Below, one piece after another: positions 32,739 to 43,113 of a DNA stretch of 64,000 bases; position 1 is the stretch's first letter; every line of letters starts with the position of its first letter. The translations under genes were made by a program, and so were the position numbers. The notes below the pieces were generated by a model. The model saw nothing but the letters and a program-made list of their open reading frames with translations, was not told the origin of the DNA and made no database searches. Origin of the DNA: Chloroflexi bacterium OHK40. GTDB taxonomy: Bacteria > Chloroflexota > Chloroflexia > Chloroflexales > Chloroflexaceae. Where the stretch lies: positions 1 to 64,000 of the forward strand of contig SFCB01000201.1 in assembly GCA_004367505.1 (NCBI GenBank). Direction: 5' to 3'.

Positions 32739-33458
32739 ATGGGATTCGTCCACCAGATCCGCCAGCGCTGGACTGACTTGCTCATGCGGCGCGCGGGCTA
32801 CGATAGGCTGGGCCGCCTGGCAACCTGGCTTGCTACGTGCTATATCCGGCCGTACAAGGCCCGCGTAGGGGTGGCTCACCGTTATCCCCGTGGTTACATC
32901 GCGCCGAGCGCCGAGATCGCCCATACCCAGCTGCGGCTCGGACGGCACGTGTTTATCGGCGATCGGGTGGTGATCTTTCAGCGCCATAAGGCGGGGCCCG
33001 TCGAGTTGGGCGACTATGTAGAGCTGCACCGCGACGTGATCATTGAGAATGGCGCCGGCGGGAGCCTCCAGATCGGCGAGCGCACCGGCGTCCAGCCTCG
33101 CTGCCAGTTTTCGGCCTATGTGGCGCCCATCAGCATCGGCCGGCGCGTGCAGATCGCGCCCGCATGCGCCTTTTACCCCTATGACCATGGTATGGCGCCG
33201 GGCGTGCCGATGCTGGAGCAGCCGCTCACGAGTCGTGGCCCGATCGTGATTGAGGATGATGTCTGGCTCGGCTATGGCGTGGTCGTTCTTTCCGGAGTGC
33301 GAATTGGCGCGGGTGCCGTTATCGGTGCGGGCGCCGTTGTTACACGTGATCTTCCGGCTGGTGCAGTAGCGGTTGGTGCGCCCGCGAGAGTAGTGAAGAT
33401 GCGCGATGAGCTCACGTCACACGAAGCGGCCGTTGCTTTCGTTGCGCCCCATCAGTGA
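32739..33458 (+). CDS. Hexapeptide-repeat (LbH) acyltransferase
   Basis: IVIEDDVWLGYGVVVLSGVRIGAGAVIGAGAVVTRDLPAGAVAVGAPARVVK. Confidence 0.88.
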   Translation: MGFVHQIRQRWTDLLMRRAGYDRLGRLATWLATCYIRPYKARVGVAHRYPRGYIAPSAEIAHTQLRLGRHVFIGDRVVIFQRHKAGPVELGDYVELHRDVIIENGAGGSLQIGERTGVQPRCQFSAYVAPISIGRRVQIAPACAFYPYDHGMAPGVPMLEQPLTSRGPIVIEDDVWLGYGVVVLSGVRIGAGAVIGAGAVVTRDLPAGAVAVGAPARVVKMRDELTSHEAAVAFVAPHQ

Positions 33459-33499
33459 GCGATACACCCGTGTCGAACAAGGGCAGGAGGTGAGGTGCA

Positions 33500-34495
33500 A
33501 TGGCTCCCCTGGTGACCGTCGCCATTCCCGTCTATAAGCGACTCGGCTACCTGCCGGGGGCTTTGCGTTCGGTGGCCGCGCAGGACTATCCGGAGATCGA
33601 GCTGATCGTCTCGGACAACGGTGAGCATGGGGCGACCCTCGATGCGCTCGTGGCCGCCCACTATCCGCGCCCCTACAGGCTGCGCCGTAACCAGCGCTCG
33701 GTGCCGATCGTCGAGCACTTCAATCAGCTGATAGACTCGGCGAGCGGGGTTTACTATGCCATGCTCAGCGATGATGACGAGATCAGCCCGACATTCATCG
33801 GGGAGTTGGTGAGGCTGCTCGAGCGCTACCCGGAGGCGACGGCAGCGCTGGCTCGCGTCGAAGCCTTTAGCGAAGATGGGGCGCGGGTGCTCGCTGCCAC
33901 CGACGATGCCCCGCTGCCGCCTGAGTTGATGAGCGGCATGGCGTTCGTGCGGGCCTGGTGCACCCACCAGCATAAGTTTATCAGCTTCACCACTAACCTC
34001 TCGCGCACAGCCGACTTGCGGGCGGCCGGTGGCTACCCGCCGATCGAGCGGGCCAACGGCTCCGACAATGCCCTGTTGATCAAGCAGAGCCTCGGGCGGG
34101 CGATTGCCTTCAGTGCCCGGTGCACCTTCCGTCACCGGATGCACGCCACAAGCTTCGGCAAAGCTGCCGAGATCGAAAGCCTTGCCCGCTCCAGCCGGCA
34201 GTTCCTGGCCTGGCTGGCCGAAGATCCGGGGCTGCGTGCCTGGGGTCAGCAGCACGCCGCCGAGTATGCCGAGCTGCGGGAGTTGGCCGCTGGCCTGGCC
34301 TACGGCACCTACCTGGCGCGCTGGCGTGGCCTCTACCGGGGCCAGATCTCTGGCTTACGCTGGGTCCTGGCCGGATTCCGTCTGCCCTTCCATCCGCGTT
34401 ACACTCGGCAGGCTGCGGCAACGGTGCTTTATAGCCTGCCCGGGCTCGATCGCCTGGCACGGCGCCACAAGCGCCCGAGGCTGGCGAACCGCTAA
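33500..34495 (+). CDS. Glycosyltransferase family 2
   Basis: LVTVAIPVYKRLGYLPGALRSVAAQDYPEIELIVSDNGE, AMLSDDDEISP. Confidence 0.87.
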   Translation: MAPLVTVAIPVYKRLGYLPGALRSVAAQDYPEIELIVSDNGEHGATLDALVAAHYPRPYRLRRNQRSVPIVEHFNQLIDSASGVYYAMLSDDDEISPTFIGELVRLLERYPEATAALARVEAFSEDGARVLAATDDAPLPPELMSGMAFVRAWCTHQHKFISFTTNLSRTADLRAAGGYPPIERANGSDNALLIKQSLGRAIAFSARCTFRHRMHATSFGKAAEIESLARSSRQFLAWLAEDPGLRAWGQQHAAEYAELRELAAGLAYGTYLARWRGLYRGQISGLRWVLAGFRLPFHPRYTRQAAATVLYSLPGLDRLARRHKRPRLANR

Positions 34496-34525
34496 TCCTG
34501 CTGGCACGCCAGTGAGATCGAGACA

Positions 34526-35836
34526 ATGCCAACGATGAACGTCCTCCATATCAGTACCAGCGATCTCGCGGGCGGTGCCGCACGGGCGGCCTACCGCCTC
34601 CATACCGGCTTGTGCCGGAGTGGTGTCAGTTCCCGCATGCTGGTTGCCAAAGCGCTCAGTGGCGACCCGACCGTAGCTACGATCGAGGGCGGGCGGGGGT
34701 TGCTTGGCAACCTGCAGGGCAAGCTCCGCGCCCGGCAGATCCGGGCCGACTTTTCGGCCTATACCCGTACCCGTGCGGCTGGCCACGAGCCCTTCAGCGA
34801 CGACCGGAGCCGCTTCGGGGCGGCGCTGGCACGGGCTGCCTCCTCGGCCGACGTTGTAACGCTTCACTGGGTGGCGGGACTGCTGGACTACCAGGCCTTC
34901 TTTTCGGCGCTGCCTTCCTCCATCCCGGTTGCCTGGCGGCTCTCCGACATGAACCCATTTACCGGTGGCTGCCACTACGACGAGGGCTGTGGCCGGTGGG
35001 CAACCGGCTGTGGGGCCTGTCCACAGCTCGGCTCGGCGCGGGCCGATGACCTGTCGCGGCAGGTCTGGCGGCGAAAACAGGCTGCCCTGGCTCAACTCGG
35101 TGCCGGGCGCTTGCGGGTAGTAGCGCTGAATGGCTGGATGGCCGAGCAGGTGCGGCAGAGCCCCTTGTTGGGCCGCTTTGCGGTCACGGTGATCCCCAAC
35201 GGTGTGGATCCTGATGTCTTCGCGCCTCGTGATCGGCGGGCGGCGCGGGATGTGCTCGGCATCCCCCAGGACGCGCGGGTGGTGCTCTTCGTGGCCATGG
35301 CTACGACGAATCGGCGCAAGGGCTTCCGCCTGCTCATCGAGGCCCTGGGAGGCCTGGGTGAGGTGCCGGGCCTCGTGCTTGTCTCGATCGGTCGCTCCCG
35401 GGCGATGCCTGAGCTCGGTCTCCCCCACCTGGCACTCGGCGAGCTGCAACAGGAGCGGCTCCTCTCGCTCGTCTACAGCGCGGCCGACGTGTATGTCATT
35501 CCATCATTACAGGATAATCAGCCCAACACGGTGCTGGAGGCCATGGCCTGTGCGGTGCCGGTGGTCGGGTTCGCTGCCGGCGGTGTCGGCGAGATGGTGC
35601 GCCCGGGGGTAACGGGCGAACTGGTGCCAGTCGGGGATGTGGCCGCCCTCCGCGCTGCGATTGCGACGCTGCTTGCCGATGATCAGCGGCGCCACGCTCT
35701 GGGCGAGCAGGCCCGGGCCACTGTCCTGGCTGAGTATCGGCAGGATGTACAGGTGCAACGCTACCGTGAGCTCTACGCCGAGCTTGTTACCGCCGGTGCC
35801 GGGGCCAGGGCGGCGGCTGTGAGCGTGGTGAGATAA
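34526..35836 (+). CDS. Glycosyltransferase family 4
   Basis: HISTSDLAGGAARAAYRLHTGL; VIPNGVDPDVFAP; VIPSLQDNQPNTVLEAMACAVPVVGFAAGGVGEMV. Confidence 0.9.
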   Translation: MPTMNVLHISTSDLAGGAARAAYRLHTGLCRSGVSSRMLVAKALSGDPTVATIEGGRGLLGNLQGKLRARQIRADFSAYTRTRAAGHEPFSDDRSRFGAALARAASSADVVTLHWVAGLLDYQAFFSALPSSIPVAWRLSDMNPFTGGCHYDEGCGRWATGCGACPQLGSARADDLSRQVWRRKQAALAQLGAGRLRVVALNGWMAEQVRQSPLLGRFAVTVIPNGVDPDVFAPRDRRAARDVLGIPQDARVVLFVAMATTNRRKGFRLLIEALGGLGEVPGLVLVSIGRSRAMPELGLPHLALGELQQERLLSLVYSAADVYVIPSLQDNQPNTVLEAMACAVPVVGFAAGGVGEMVRPGVTGELVPVGDVAALRAAIATLLADDQRRHALGEQARATVLAEYRQDVQVQRYRELYAELVTAGAGARAAAVSVVR

Positions 35837-36096
35837 CGGTTTGTTCATCACGAGATGAAACAGGAGACATCCAGCTTTCATTTCCAACGGGTACAAGTTA
35901 GGGTACGATAGTAGGTAGGCTATAGTGTGCTCAACCCCCATCCTCCCGTATCGTCGTGCACATATAGCCGAGCCGGGGGGATGTTCCATCGCCGGACAGG
36001 GCCTCGACGAGGTAGTCTGGCTAGCCTCACCATCGCGGTGAGGTTAGTTGAGGCTTGCGTCTAAGGCAGCGCTGTCAGTGGAGAAAGGCGACGCTG

Positions 36097-37512
36097 TTGG
36101 AGCTCAAAGACTACATCCGCTTCATCGCGCGATGGTGGTGGTTGTGTGCGCTGGCGGCGGCCATCGGAGCCGTCGGTGCGTATCTGATCACTAGCCGGGA
36201 GACGCGCGTCTACGCGGCGACCACGAAGCTGCTGGTCAATCAGAACCAGGGGCAGTTTGCCCGCCCCACAACCACCTATGACGATCTCCGGACGCGGGAA
36301 CGGCTTGCGCAGACGTACATGGAGCTGCTGCGGTCTCGCCCGGTGATGCAACGCGCTATCGCTAATCTTGGTCTCGAGATGGAGCCCAAGTCGCTTGCGG
36401 GGAGGGTTGCCACCGAAGGCCTGAACGAGACCGAGCTGATCGAGTTAACGGTGCGCGACCCGGACCCGGAGCGGGCGGAGCGCATGGCCGACGCGGTGGT
36501 ACAGGCCTTTCAGGAGTTGGAGCGAGATCTGCTCTCCAACCCGTTCGCCTCGGATTCGAGCCTCGTCGTGATTGAGACGGCTCAGGCCTCCCGGCAGCCA
36601 GTCAGCCCGAATATCAACCGCAGTATGATTATTGCGGCGGTGATCGGCCTGTTCCTGGCGATGCTGCTCGGGTTTCTTCGGGACTATTTCGATGACTCGA
36701 TGGGCGGCGGCGGTGATATGGAACGGCGTACTGGTCTCACCCCGCTCACGACCATCGGGGTCATCAGTGGCGCCAACAAGCTGATCACCCAGCGCGATCC
36801 GTACCACCCCATCGCGGAGCAGTACCGCCTGCTGCGAACCCAGATCGATGCCTTTCCCCTCGGGCGGCCGCTCAAGACCCTTGTGGTGACCAGCCCGCGT
36901 CCCGCCGATGGAAAGACGACCACGGCCGCCAACCTGGCGATCGCCCTGGCGCAGACTGGCCGTTCCGTCATACTTGTCGACGCTGATCTCCGTGCACCGC
37001 GACTCCATCGCCTCTTCGGGCAGGAAAACACAACGGGCCTGGCCCACCTGCTTTCCCATGGCGGAGCCTCCGGTGTCATTAGCACGTTCCTGCGCCCCAC
37101 GAATGTAGAGCGGCTGCGCTTGCTGCCTGCGGGAACCTCGGATGCGCACCCGGCTCAGCTGCTCGGTGGGAGCCACCTGGTTGAGTTGACCGCGGCCCTG
37201 ACGGCCGAGGCCGACATGGTGATCTTCGATACGCCGGCCCTGCTTACGGTCGTGGATCCGGCGCTGATCCTGCGGGCGGCCGATGCGGCGCTGCTGGTGG
37301 TGGGCGCAGGAGTCAGTACGGGCGTTGAGGTGCGCCGGGCGTACGGCGAGCTGCAGCAGCTCAACGCCAATCTGCTGGGCATCCTGCTCAACAAGGCGCG
37401 CATGGCGCACATAGTCAGCCAGTCAGCGCTGGCGCCAATCACAGCCGTCAAGGCGCCGCCTCAGCCCACACGGCTTGGCGCCGAGAATGAGGCGCACAAG
37501 CTGCAGCCTTAG
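36097..37512 (+). CDS. Wzz-type chain-length domain fused to bacterial tyrosine (BY) kinase-like ATPase
   Basis: Wzz-like N-terminus LKDYIRFIARWWWLCALAAAIGAVGAYLI; Walker A SPRPADGKTTTAANLA, Walker A' SVILVDADLRAPRLHRLFG, Walker B DMVIFDTPA. TTG start at 36097 fits the RBS better than TTG 36055. Confidence 0.88.
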   Translation: MELKDYIRFIARWWWLCALAAAIGAVGAYLITSRETRVYAATTKLLVNQNQGQFARPTTTYDDLRTRERLAQTYMELLRSRPVMQRAIANLGLEMEPKSLAGRVATEGLNETELIELTVRDPDPERAERMADAVVQAFQELERDLLSNPFASDSSLVVIETAQASRQPVSPNINRSMIIAAVIGLFLAMLLGFLRDYFDDSMGGGGDMERRTGLTPLTTIGVISGANKLITQRDPYHPIAEQYRLLRTQIDAFPLGRPLKTLVVTSPRPADGKTTTAANLAIALAQTGRSVILVDADLRAPRLHRLFGQENTTGLAHLLSHGGASGVISTFLRPTNVERLRLLPAGTSDAHPAQLLGGSHLVELTAALTAEADMVIFDTPALLTVVDPALILRAADAALLVVGAGVSTGVEVRRAYGELQQLNANLLGILLNKARMAHIVSQSALAPITAVKAPPQPTRLGAENEAHKLQP

Positions 37513-37527
37513 TGCGGAGAACAGCAG

Positions 37528-39075
37528 ATGGATCGTTACTCTCAGCGCCGCCTCTGGGCACTGTTTATCGGCTGCGCCTTACTGTCGGCCTGTAGCAGCG
37601 CGCCGCCGACCGCCGAGCAGGCCGCCCCAACCAGTGAGCCCGTACCGGCGGTCACCGCCGAGGCTCGTACGCCCGCGCCCCAGCCCGCCAGTGCCGGTCT
37701 CCAGAACGGGGTGGTTGTCGTCAACGGGCGTGTGTTGCCGCGTACCAGCGCCGAGCTACTCCTGCCGAGCGGCGCGGTCATCGAAGAGGTGCTTGTCAGC
37801 GAGGGCGACTCTGTGGCCGAAGGCCAGCCGCTGGTACGCCTGGATATGCGCACGATCGAGCTGCGGATCAAAGAGGCGGAGACGAATCTGGCCGAGGCTC
37901 GTGCCGCCTATGAGTTGCTTGTGGCCGACGCAACACCGGCTCAGATGGCACAGGCGTCGGCTCGGATTGAGCAGGCGCGCGCCAATTTACGCCAGGTGAC
38001 GGGCCGGGTCTCTGAGGAAGATATCGCCGCAGCTCGCCAGGAGGTCGAGGCGGCCAGGGCCGCGCTCGATGAACTGCTGGCTGGTCCCAAGGCCGAGGAT
38101 GTGGCGATCGCCCAGTCGGAGGTGGAGCGTACCCAGGCGGAGTTGCGCCGCGTTCGTGATGCGGCCGCAGGCGAGAAGATTCTGGCAGAGTCGCGCGTGG
38201 AGCGGCTCGCCAACGCGCTTCGCGACAGCCAGGCCTACTACGAGCGGGTCTACTGGGATAATCGCCAGCGCTACGGGGAGGGCGAGTTGCCTGCAGAGGC
38301 GGCCGCTAATGAGGCCGCCGCGTTGCGGGCGGTGCAGAATGCTGAGTTGGTGCTGAATGAGGGCCGGATCGAGTTTGAGCAGGCTCAGAAGAATGAGCGT
38401 AACCTGATCGCGGCGGCCGAAGCCGAGGTGGTTGAAGCTGAGGCGCGCCTGCGCCGGCTGCTGGCCCCCCCGGATGCCTCGCGGGTTGCCGATGCCCAGA
38501 GCCGCCTGAGTGCGGCGAACGCCTACCTGGTTCAGCTCTCGGGCCAGGCCCGCGCGGGCGCCATCGAGCTCGCCGAGGCCGAGCTCGCCGAGGCCGAGGC
38601 GGCCTACGCAGGCCTCGTGGCTGACCCGACGACGCCCGAGTTGGCCCTGGCCGAGGCCCGTGTGCATCGGGCTGAGCTCCAGCTTGAGCAGGAGCAGCTG
38701 CGCCGTGAGCAGGCCGTGCTGCTGGCCCCCTTCGCCGGCGTCGTTGCTGATGTGACTGTCGAGCCCGGGATCACGATCGGCGATGCACGGGTGGCCGTGG
38801 TGCTCGCCGATTTTAGCTCCTGGCAGATCGAGACCGATAGCCTGAACGAGCTCAGTGTTGTTCACGTGCGTGAGGGCGATAAGGCCCGGATAACGTTCTT
38901 CGCTCTGCCCGGCTTTGAGATCCCTGGCGTCGTCACCCACATCACGACCATCGGAAAGACGGATTCGCCGAGCGAGCTGACGACAAATTATCGGCTGACC
39001 GTCACGCCGGATTACTGGGATGAGCGGCTGCGCTGGAATATGACCGCGACGGTGGCGATCATCCCGCAGAACTAG
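37528..39075 (+). CDS. HlyD/MacA-like membrane-fusion (adaptor) lipoprotein with long coiled coil
   Basis: Lipobox LLSACSS; biotinyl-lipoyl-like GAVIEEVLVSEGDSVAEGQPLVRLD; Ala/Glu-rich coiled coil; VLLAPFAGVVADVTVEPGITI. Confidence 0.82.
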   Translation: MDRYSQRRLWALFIGCALLSACSSAPPTAEQAAPTSEPVPAVTAEARTPAPQPASAGLQNGVVVVNGRVLPRTSAELLLPSGAVIEEVLVSEGDSVAEGQPLVRLDMRTIELRIKEAETNLAEARAAYELLVADATPAQMAQASARIEQARANLRQVTGRVSEEDIAAARQEVEAARAALDELLAGPKAEDVAIAQSEVERTQAELRRVRDAAAGEKILAESRVERLANALRDSQAYYERVYWDNRQRYGEGELPAEAAANEAAALRAVQNAELVLNEGRIEFEQAQKNERNLIAAAEAEVVEAEARLRRLLAPPDASRVADAQSRLSAANAYLVQLSGQARAGAIELAEAELAEAEAAYAGLVADPTTPELALAEARVHRAELQLEQEQLRREQAVLLAPFAGVVADVTVEPGITIGDARVAVVLADFSSWQIETDSLNELSVVHVREGDKARITFFALPGFEIPGVVTHITTIGKTDSPSELTTNYRLTVTPDYWDERLRWNMTATVAIIPQN

Positions 39076-39085
39076 ACTTTGCCGA

Positions 39086-39757
39086 TTGAAGGCTTCGGCC
39101 ACATTCGCCATGACGATGCAGCAGCTCAAGGGTGGCGTGCGGCCGCTCTATCGCGCCGCCCGCAATCATCTCGATCGGTTGAGTCTCAAGCGCCGGATTG
39201 CCCACGCCCCTCGCCCGCTGCGGTTGGTCATCGGTGCGGGGCGGACCAGCCAGCCCGGCTGGATCGCCACTAACATCCAGCAGTTGAATGTGCTGGTGCC
39301 CGCCGACTGGCGGCGCTACTTCAGAGGGCCGACTGTCGATGCGCTGCTGGCCGAGCACGTCTGGGAGCACCTGACGCTTGATGAGGGGCTCGCGGCAGCT
39401 CGCCTGTGCTTTGCTTATCTTCGGCCCGGCGGCTACCTGCGGCTTGCCGTGCCCGATGGGCTGCACCCCGACCCGGCCTACCGCGAGCATGTGCGACCCC
39501 AGGGAAGTGGTCCAGGCGCCGACGATCATAAGGTGCTATATACTTATCGATCGTTGGGCGCGCTGCTCGCCAGGGCCGGCTTCAGCGTTGAAGCGCTCGA
39601 GTACTTCGATGAGACGGGAGTCTTCCACCATCGGCCCTGGGAGCCTGACGATGGGTTGATCAGGCGCTCGCTACGCTATGACCCCCGCAATCAGGACGGT
39701 CGCCCGACGTACACCTCGCTGCTGGTTGATGCCCGCAAGGGACCGGCGGCGAGCTGA
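39086..39757 (+). CDS. SAM-dependent methyltransferase-like protein
   Basis: LRLVIGAGRTSQPGWIATNIQ, VDALLAEHVWEHLTLDEGLAAARLCFAYLRPGGYLRLAVPDG. Confidence 0.75.
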   Translation: MKASATFAMTMQQLKGGVRPLYRAARNHLDRLSLKRRIAHAPRPLRLVIGAGRTSQPGWIATNIQQLNVLVPADWRRYFRGPTVDALLAEHVWEHLTLDEGLAAARLCFAYLRPGGYLRLAVPDGLHPDPAYREHVRPQGSGPGADDHKVLYTYRSLGALLARAGFSVEALEYFDETGVFHHRPWEPDDGLIRRSLRYDPRNQDGRPTYTSLLVDARKGPAAS

Positions 39758-39771
39758 TGTTCGCCAGGTGA

Positions 39772-40833
<1,062 letters not shown>

Positions 40834-40848
40834 CACCTGGAGTGAGCG

Positions 40849-41742
40849 ATGCAGCCCCCCCGCCTGGAGCACCTGCCGCCGCCACAGAAGACTGGCTGGC
40901 CCTGGACCGACGTCCCGCCCCCGTTGGCGCCAACGATGCCTGACGGTACGCCGTGGCCCCGGATTACTGTTGTAACCCCGTCCTTCAATCAGGCAGGCTT
41001 CCTTGAGGAGACGCTGCGTTCGGTGCTGCTCCAGGGCTACCCGAACCTGGAGTATATCGTGATGGATGGCGGCAGCACCGATGGGAGCGTTGAGATCATC
41101 GAGCGCTACGCTCCCTGGCTCAGCTTCTGGCAGTCCCAGCCGGATGGCGGCCAGTCGGCAGCGATCCGCGCCGGGTTTGCCCGGGCTACCGGCTCGGTGC
41201 TGGCCTGGCTCAACTCCGATGATCGCTACCAGCCCCATGCGCTAGCACGGGTGGGGCGCTTCTTCGCTCGCCATCCACGGGTGGTGTTCGCGACCAGCGA
41301 TGTGAACCATATTGACGCCGCAGGCGGGGTGATCAAGCGTGGCTATGTGGCCGGCCCCGCCTTCGTGATTACCGCCAACATCGGGCTGCACAATATGGTG
41401 CAGCCGGGTTGCTTCTGGCGGCGCGAGACCTATGAGCGGGTGGGGGGTCTGGACCCGTCGTTGCGCTTCTGTATGGACCGGGACCTGTTCCTACGCCTGC
41501 TCCAGGCCGGGCCTGCCCGCCGGATGCCGGGCCCCCCGACCGCCGACTTCCGGCACCACCCCGAGGCGAAGTCGTCGACGATCCGCCATGTGGCCGCAGA
41601 GGAAGGCGAGACGCTGATCGCCCGCTACGGTTCCTGGTACCTGCGCCCGCTGCGACGCCCTCTGGCCCATCTCTGGGAGCTGATGAAGTGGCCGGCGAAG
41701 ACGCGGAGCTGGCTCCATCGTCGCTGGGGCGTTGAGCTCTAG
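40849..41742 (+). CDS. Glycosyltransferase family 2
   Basis: ITVVTPSFNQAGFLEETLRSVLLQGYPNLEYIVMDGGSTDGSVEIIERY. Confidence 0.9.
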   Translation: MQPPRLEHLPPPQKTGWPWTDVPPPLAPTMPDGTPWPRITVVTPSFNQAGFLEETLRSVLLQGYPNLEYIVMDGGSTDGSVEIIERYAPWLSFWQSQPDGGQSAAIRAGFARATGSVLAWLNSDDRYQPHALARVGRFFARHPRVVFATSDVNHIDAAGGVIKRGYVAGPAFVITANIGLHNMVQPGCFWRRETYERVGGLDPSLRFCMDRDLFLRLLQAGPARRMPGPPTADFRHHPEAKSSTIRHVAAEEGETLIARYGSWYLRPLRRPLAHLWELMKWPAKTRSWLHRRWGVEL

Positions 41743-41833
41743 GGGTGCTCCGTTGACCGGGCGCCGCCGGTTGCTGTTCCCCCAGACGCCCCGACGCCCA
41801 TCGCTGGGACGCGGGAGAAGGGATGTACACGTT

Positions 41834-43093
41834 ATGCCTGGCAGTACGTTGAAGCAGCAGCTGCGCCGCCTGCGCGTGGTACGCTACACCATGGCCCCAC
41901 AGGTGCGGCAGGTTGCCTTCGCGTGGCGCCGCTTGCGGGCCGAGCGAGCACGTTTTACACCGGTTGATGACCTGAAGCTCCTCGCGACCGAGCGCGGCTG
42001 GCCATACACCACACTGGCGCCGCCCTCCGTCCAGCAGGCGCTGCCCTCCAGGGCTGTCCCCGAAGACGCGAGCCTGCTCCTGCGGCGCGGTGTGGCCTTC
42101 GCCCGGTTGCACGATCAGCATGTGCAGAAGGGCGTGGATCAGGTCGAACAGCTCTGGTTTGCGAATCTGGCAGCCGTTACACGCTATCCCATCGCTGAGA
42201 CGTTTACCTGCGAGGTCCCGGGCGTGATGATCCAGGCGCCGGATGGCGCCGTGGTGACCGACCGCTTCGAGGCCCTCATTCAGTCGTCGCGCCTGGATTG
42301 GGATCGGGTGATGATGCCGCGTGTGCCGACCGGGCCGCCTGTTTCCGGGCTTGCCCTCTCGCTGCTCGGCTGGTCGGTGCAGAACTATAGCCACTGGCTG
42401 GTAGACATTCTGCCGCGCACGATGCCGGTGCGTGAACGATTGAGCGAGTTGCGCCTGCTCGTGCCTGCCACCCTCAAGCGCCACCACCGCGAGAGCCTGG
42501 CGTTGCTCGGGGTGGCCCCGGAACAGTTGGTACCGCTGGCGCCCGGGTGGCACCGCCTTGAGCGGCTGCTGATCAGCCATACCGCTCAGCGCCTGATGCT
42601 GCCGAGCCGGGCGCACCTGATCGCCCTGCGCGATGCGCTCTGGGCAGCTGCTTTCGGTGGGGAAGCTCGCCCCACGCCCTGGCGCCACGTCTTTGTGAGC
42701 CGCGCCCGAACTGGCCGGCACATCCTGAACGAGGACGCATTGCTGCCAATCCTGCGCGAGTACGGGGTGGAAGTTGTGTTTGGCGAAGAGTTGAGCCTGC
42801 GTGAGCAGATCCGGCTCTTTGCCGAGACGAAGGTGCTGATCGGGCCTCACGGCTCCGGTCTGAACAATAGTCTCTTTATGCCTTCGGGCGGGAAGCTGCT
42901 GGAGATCTACAATCCCCTGCGCTGGAACTATTGTGTGCGCAATGTCGCCAACACCCTTGGTCATCTACACTGGTACCTCTTCGGTGAGCCGGGGGACGGC
43001 CCCAGCTTTAACTTCCGCGTCGATCCGAAGAAGTTCGCAAAGTTTCTCGCCTATGCCTTTGAACGCGACACGGTGCTCGAAGACCGCTACTAG
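41834..43093 (+). CDS. Glycosyltransferase family 61-like protein
   Basis: NYSHWLVDILPRTMPV; VFVSRARTGRHILNE; VLIGPHGSGLNNSLFMPSGGKLLEIYNP. Confidence 0.85.
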   Translation: MPGSTLKQQLRRLRVVRYTMAPQVRQVAFAWRRLRAERARFTPVDDLKLLATERGWPYTTLAPPSVQQALPSRAVPEDASLLLRRGVAFARLHDQHVQKGVDQVEQLWFANLAAVTRYPIAETFTCEVPGVMIQAPDGAVVTDRFEALIQSSRLDWDRVMMPRVPTGPPVSGLALSLLGWSVQNYSHWLVDILPRTMPVRERLSELRLLVPATLKRHHRESLALLGVAPEQLVPLAPGWHRLERLLISHTAQRLMLPSRAHLIALRDALWAAAFGGEARPTPWRHVFVSRARTGRHILNEDALLPILREYGVEVVFGEELSLREQIRLFAETKVLIGPHGSGLNNSLFMPSGGKLLEIYNPLRWNYCVRNVANTLGHLHWYLFGEPGDGPSFNFRVDPKKFAKFLAYAFERDTVLEDRY

Positions 43094-43113
43094 CCGCCGA
43101 CAAGCGATCTCCT

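Noticed and set aside
41369-42964. 531-aa minus-strand ORF
   Set aside because: Antisense to the GT61-like gene and the end of a GT2 gene; no recognisable motifs.
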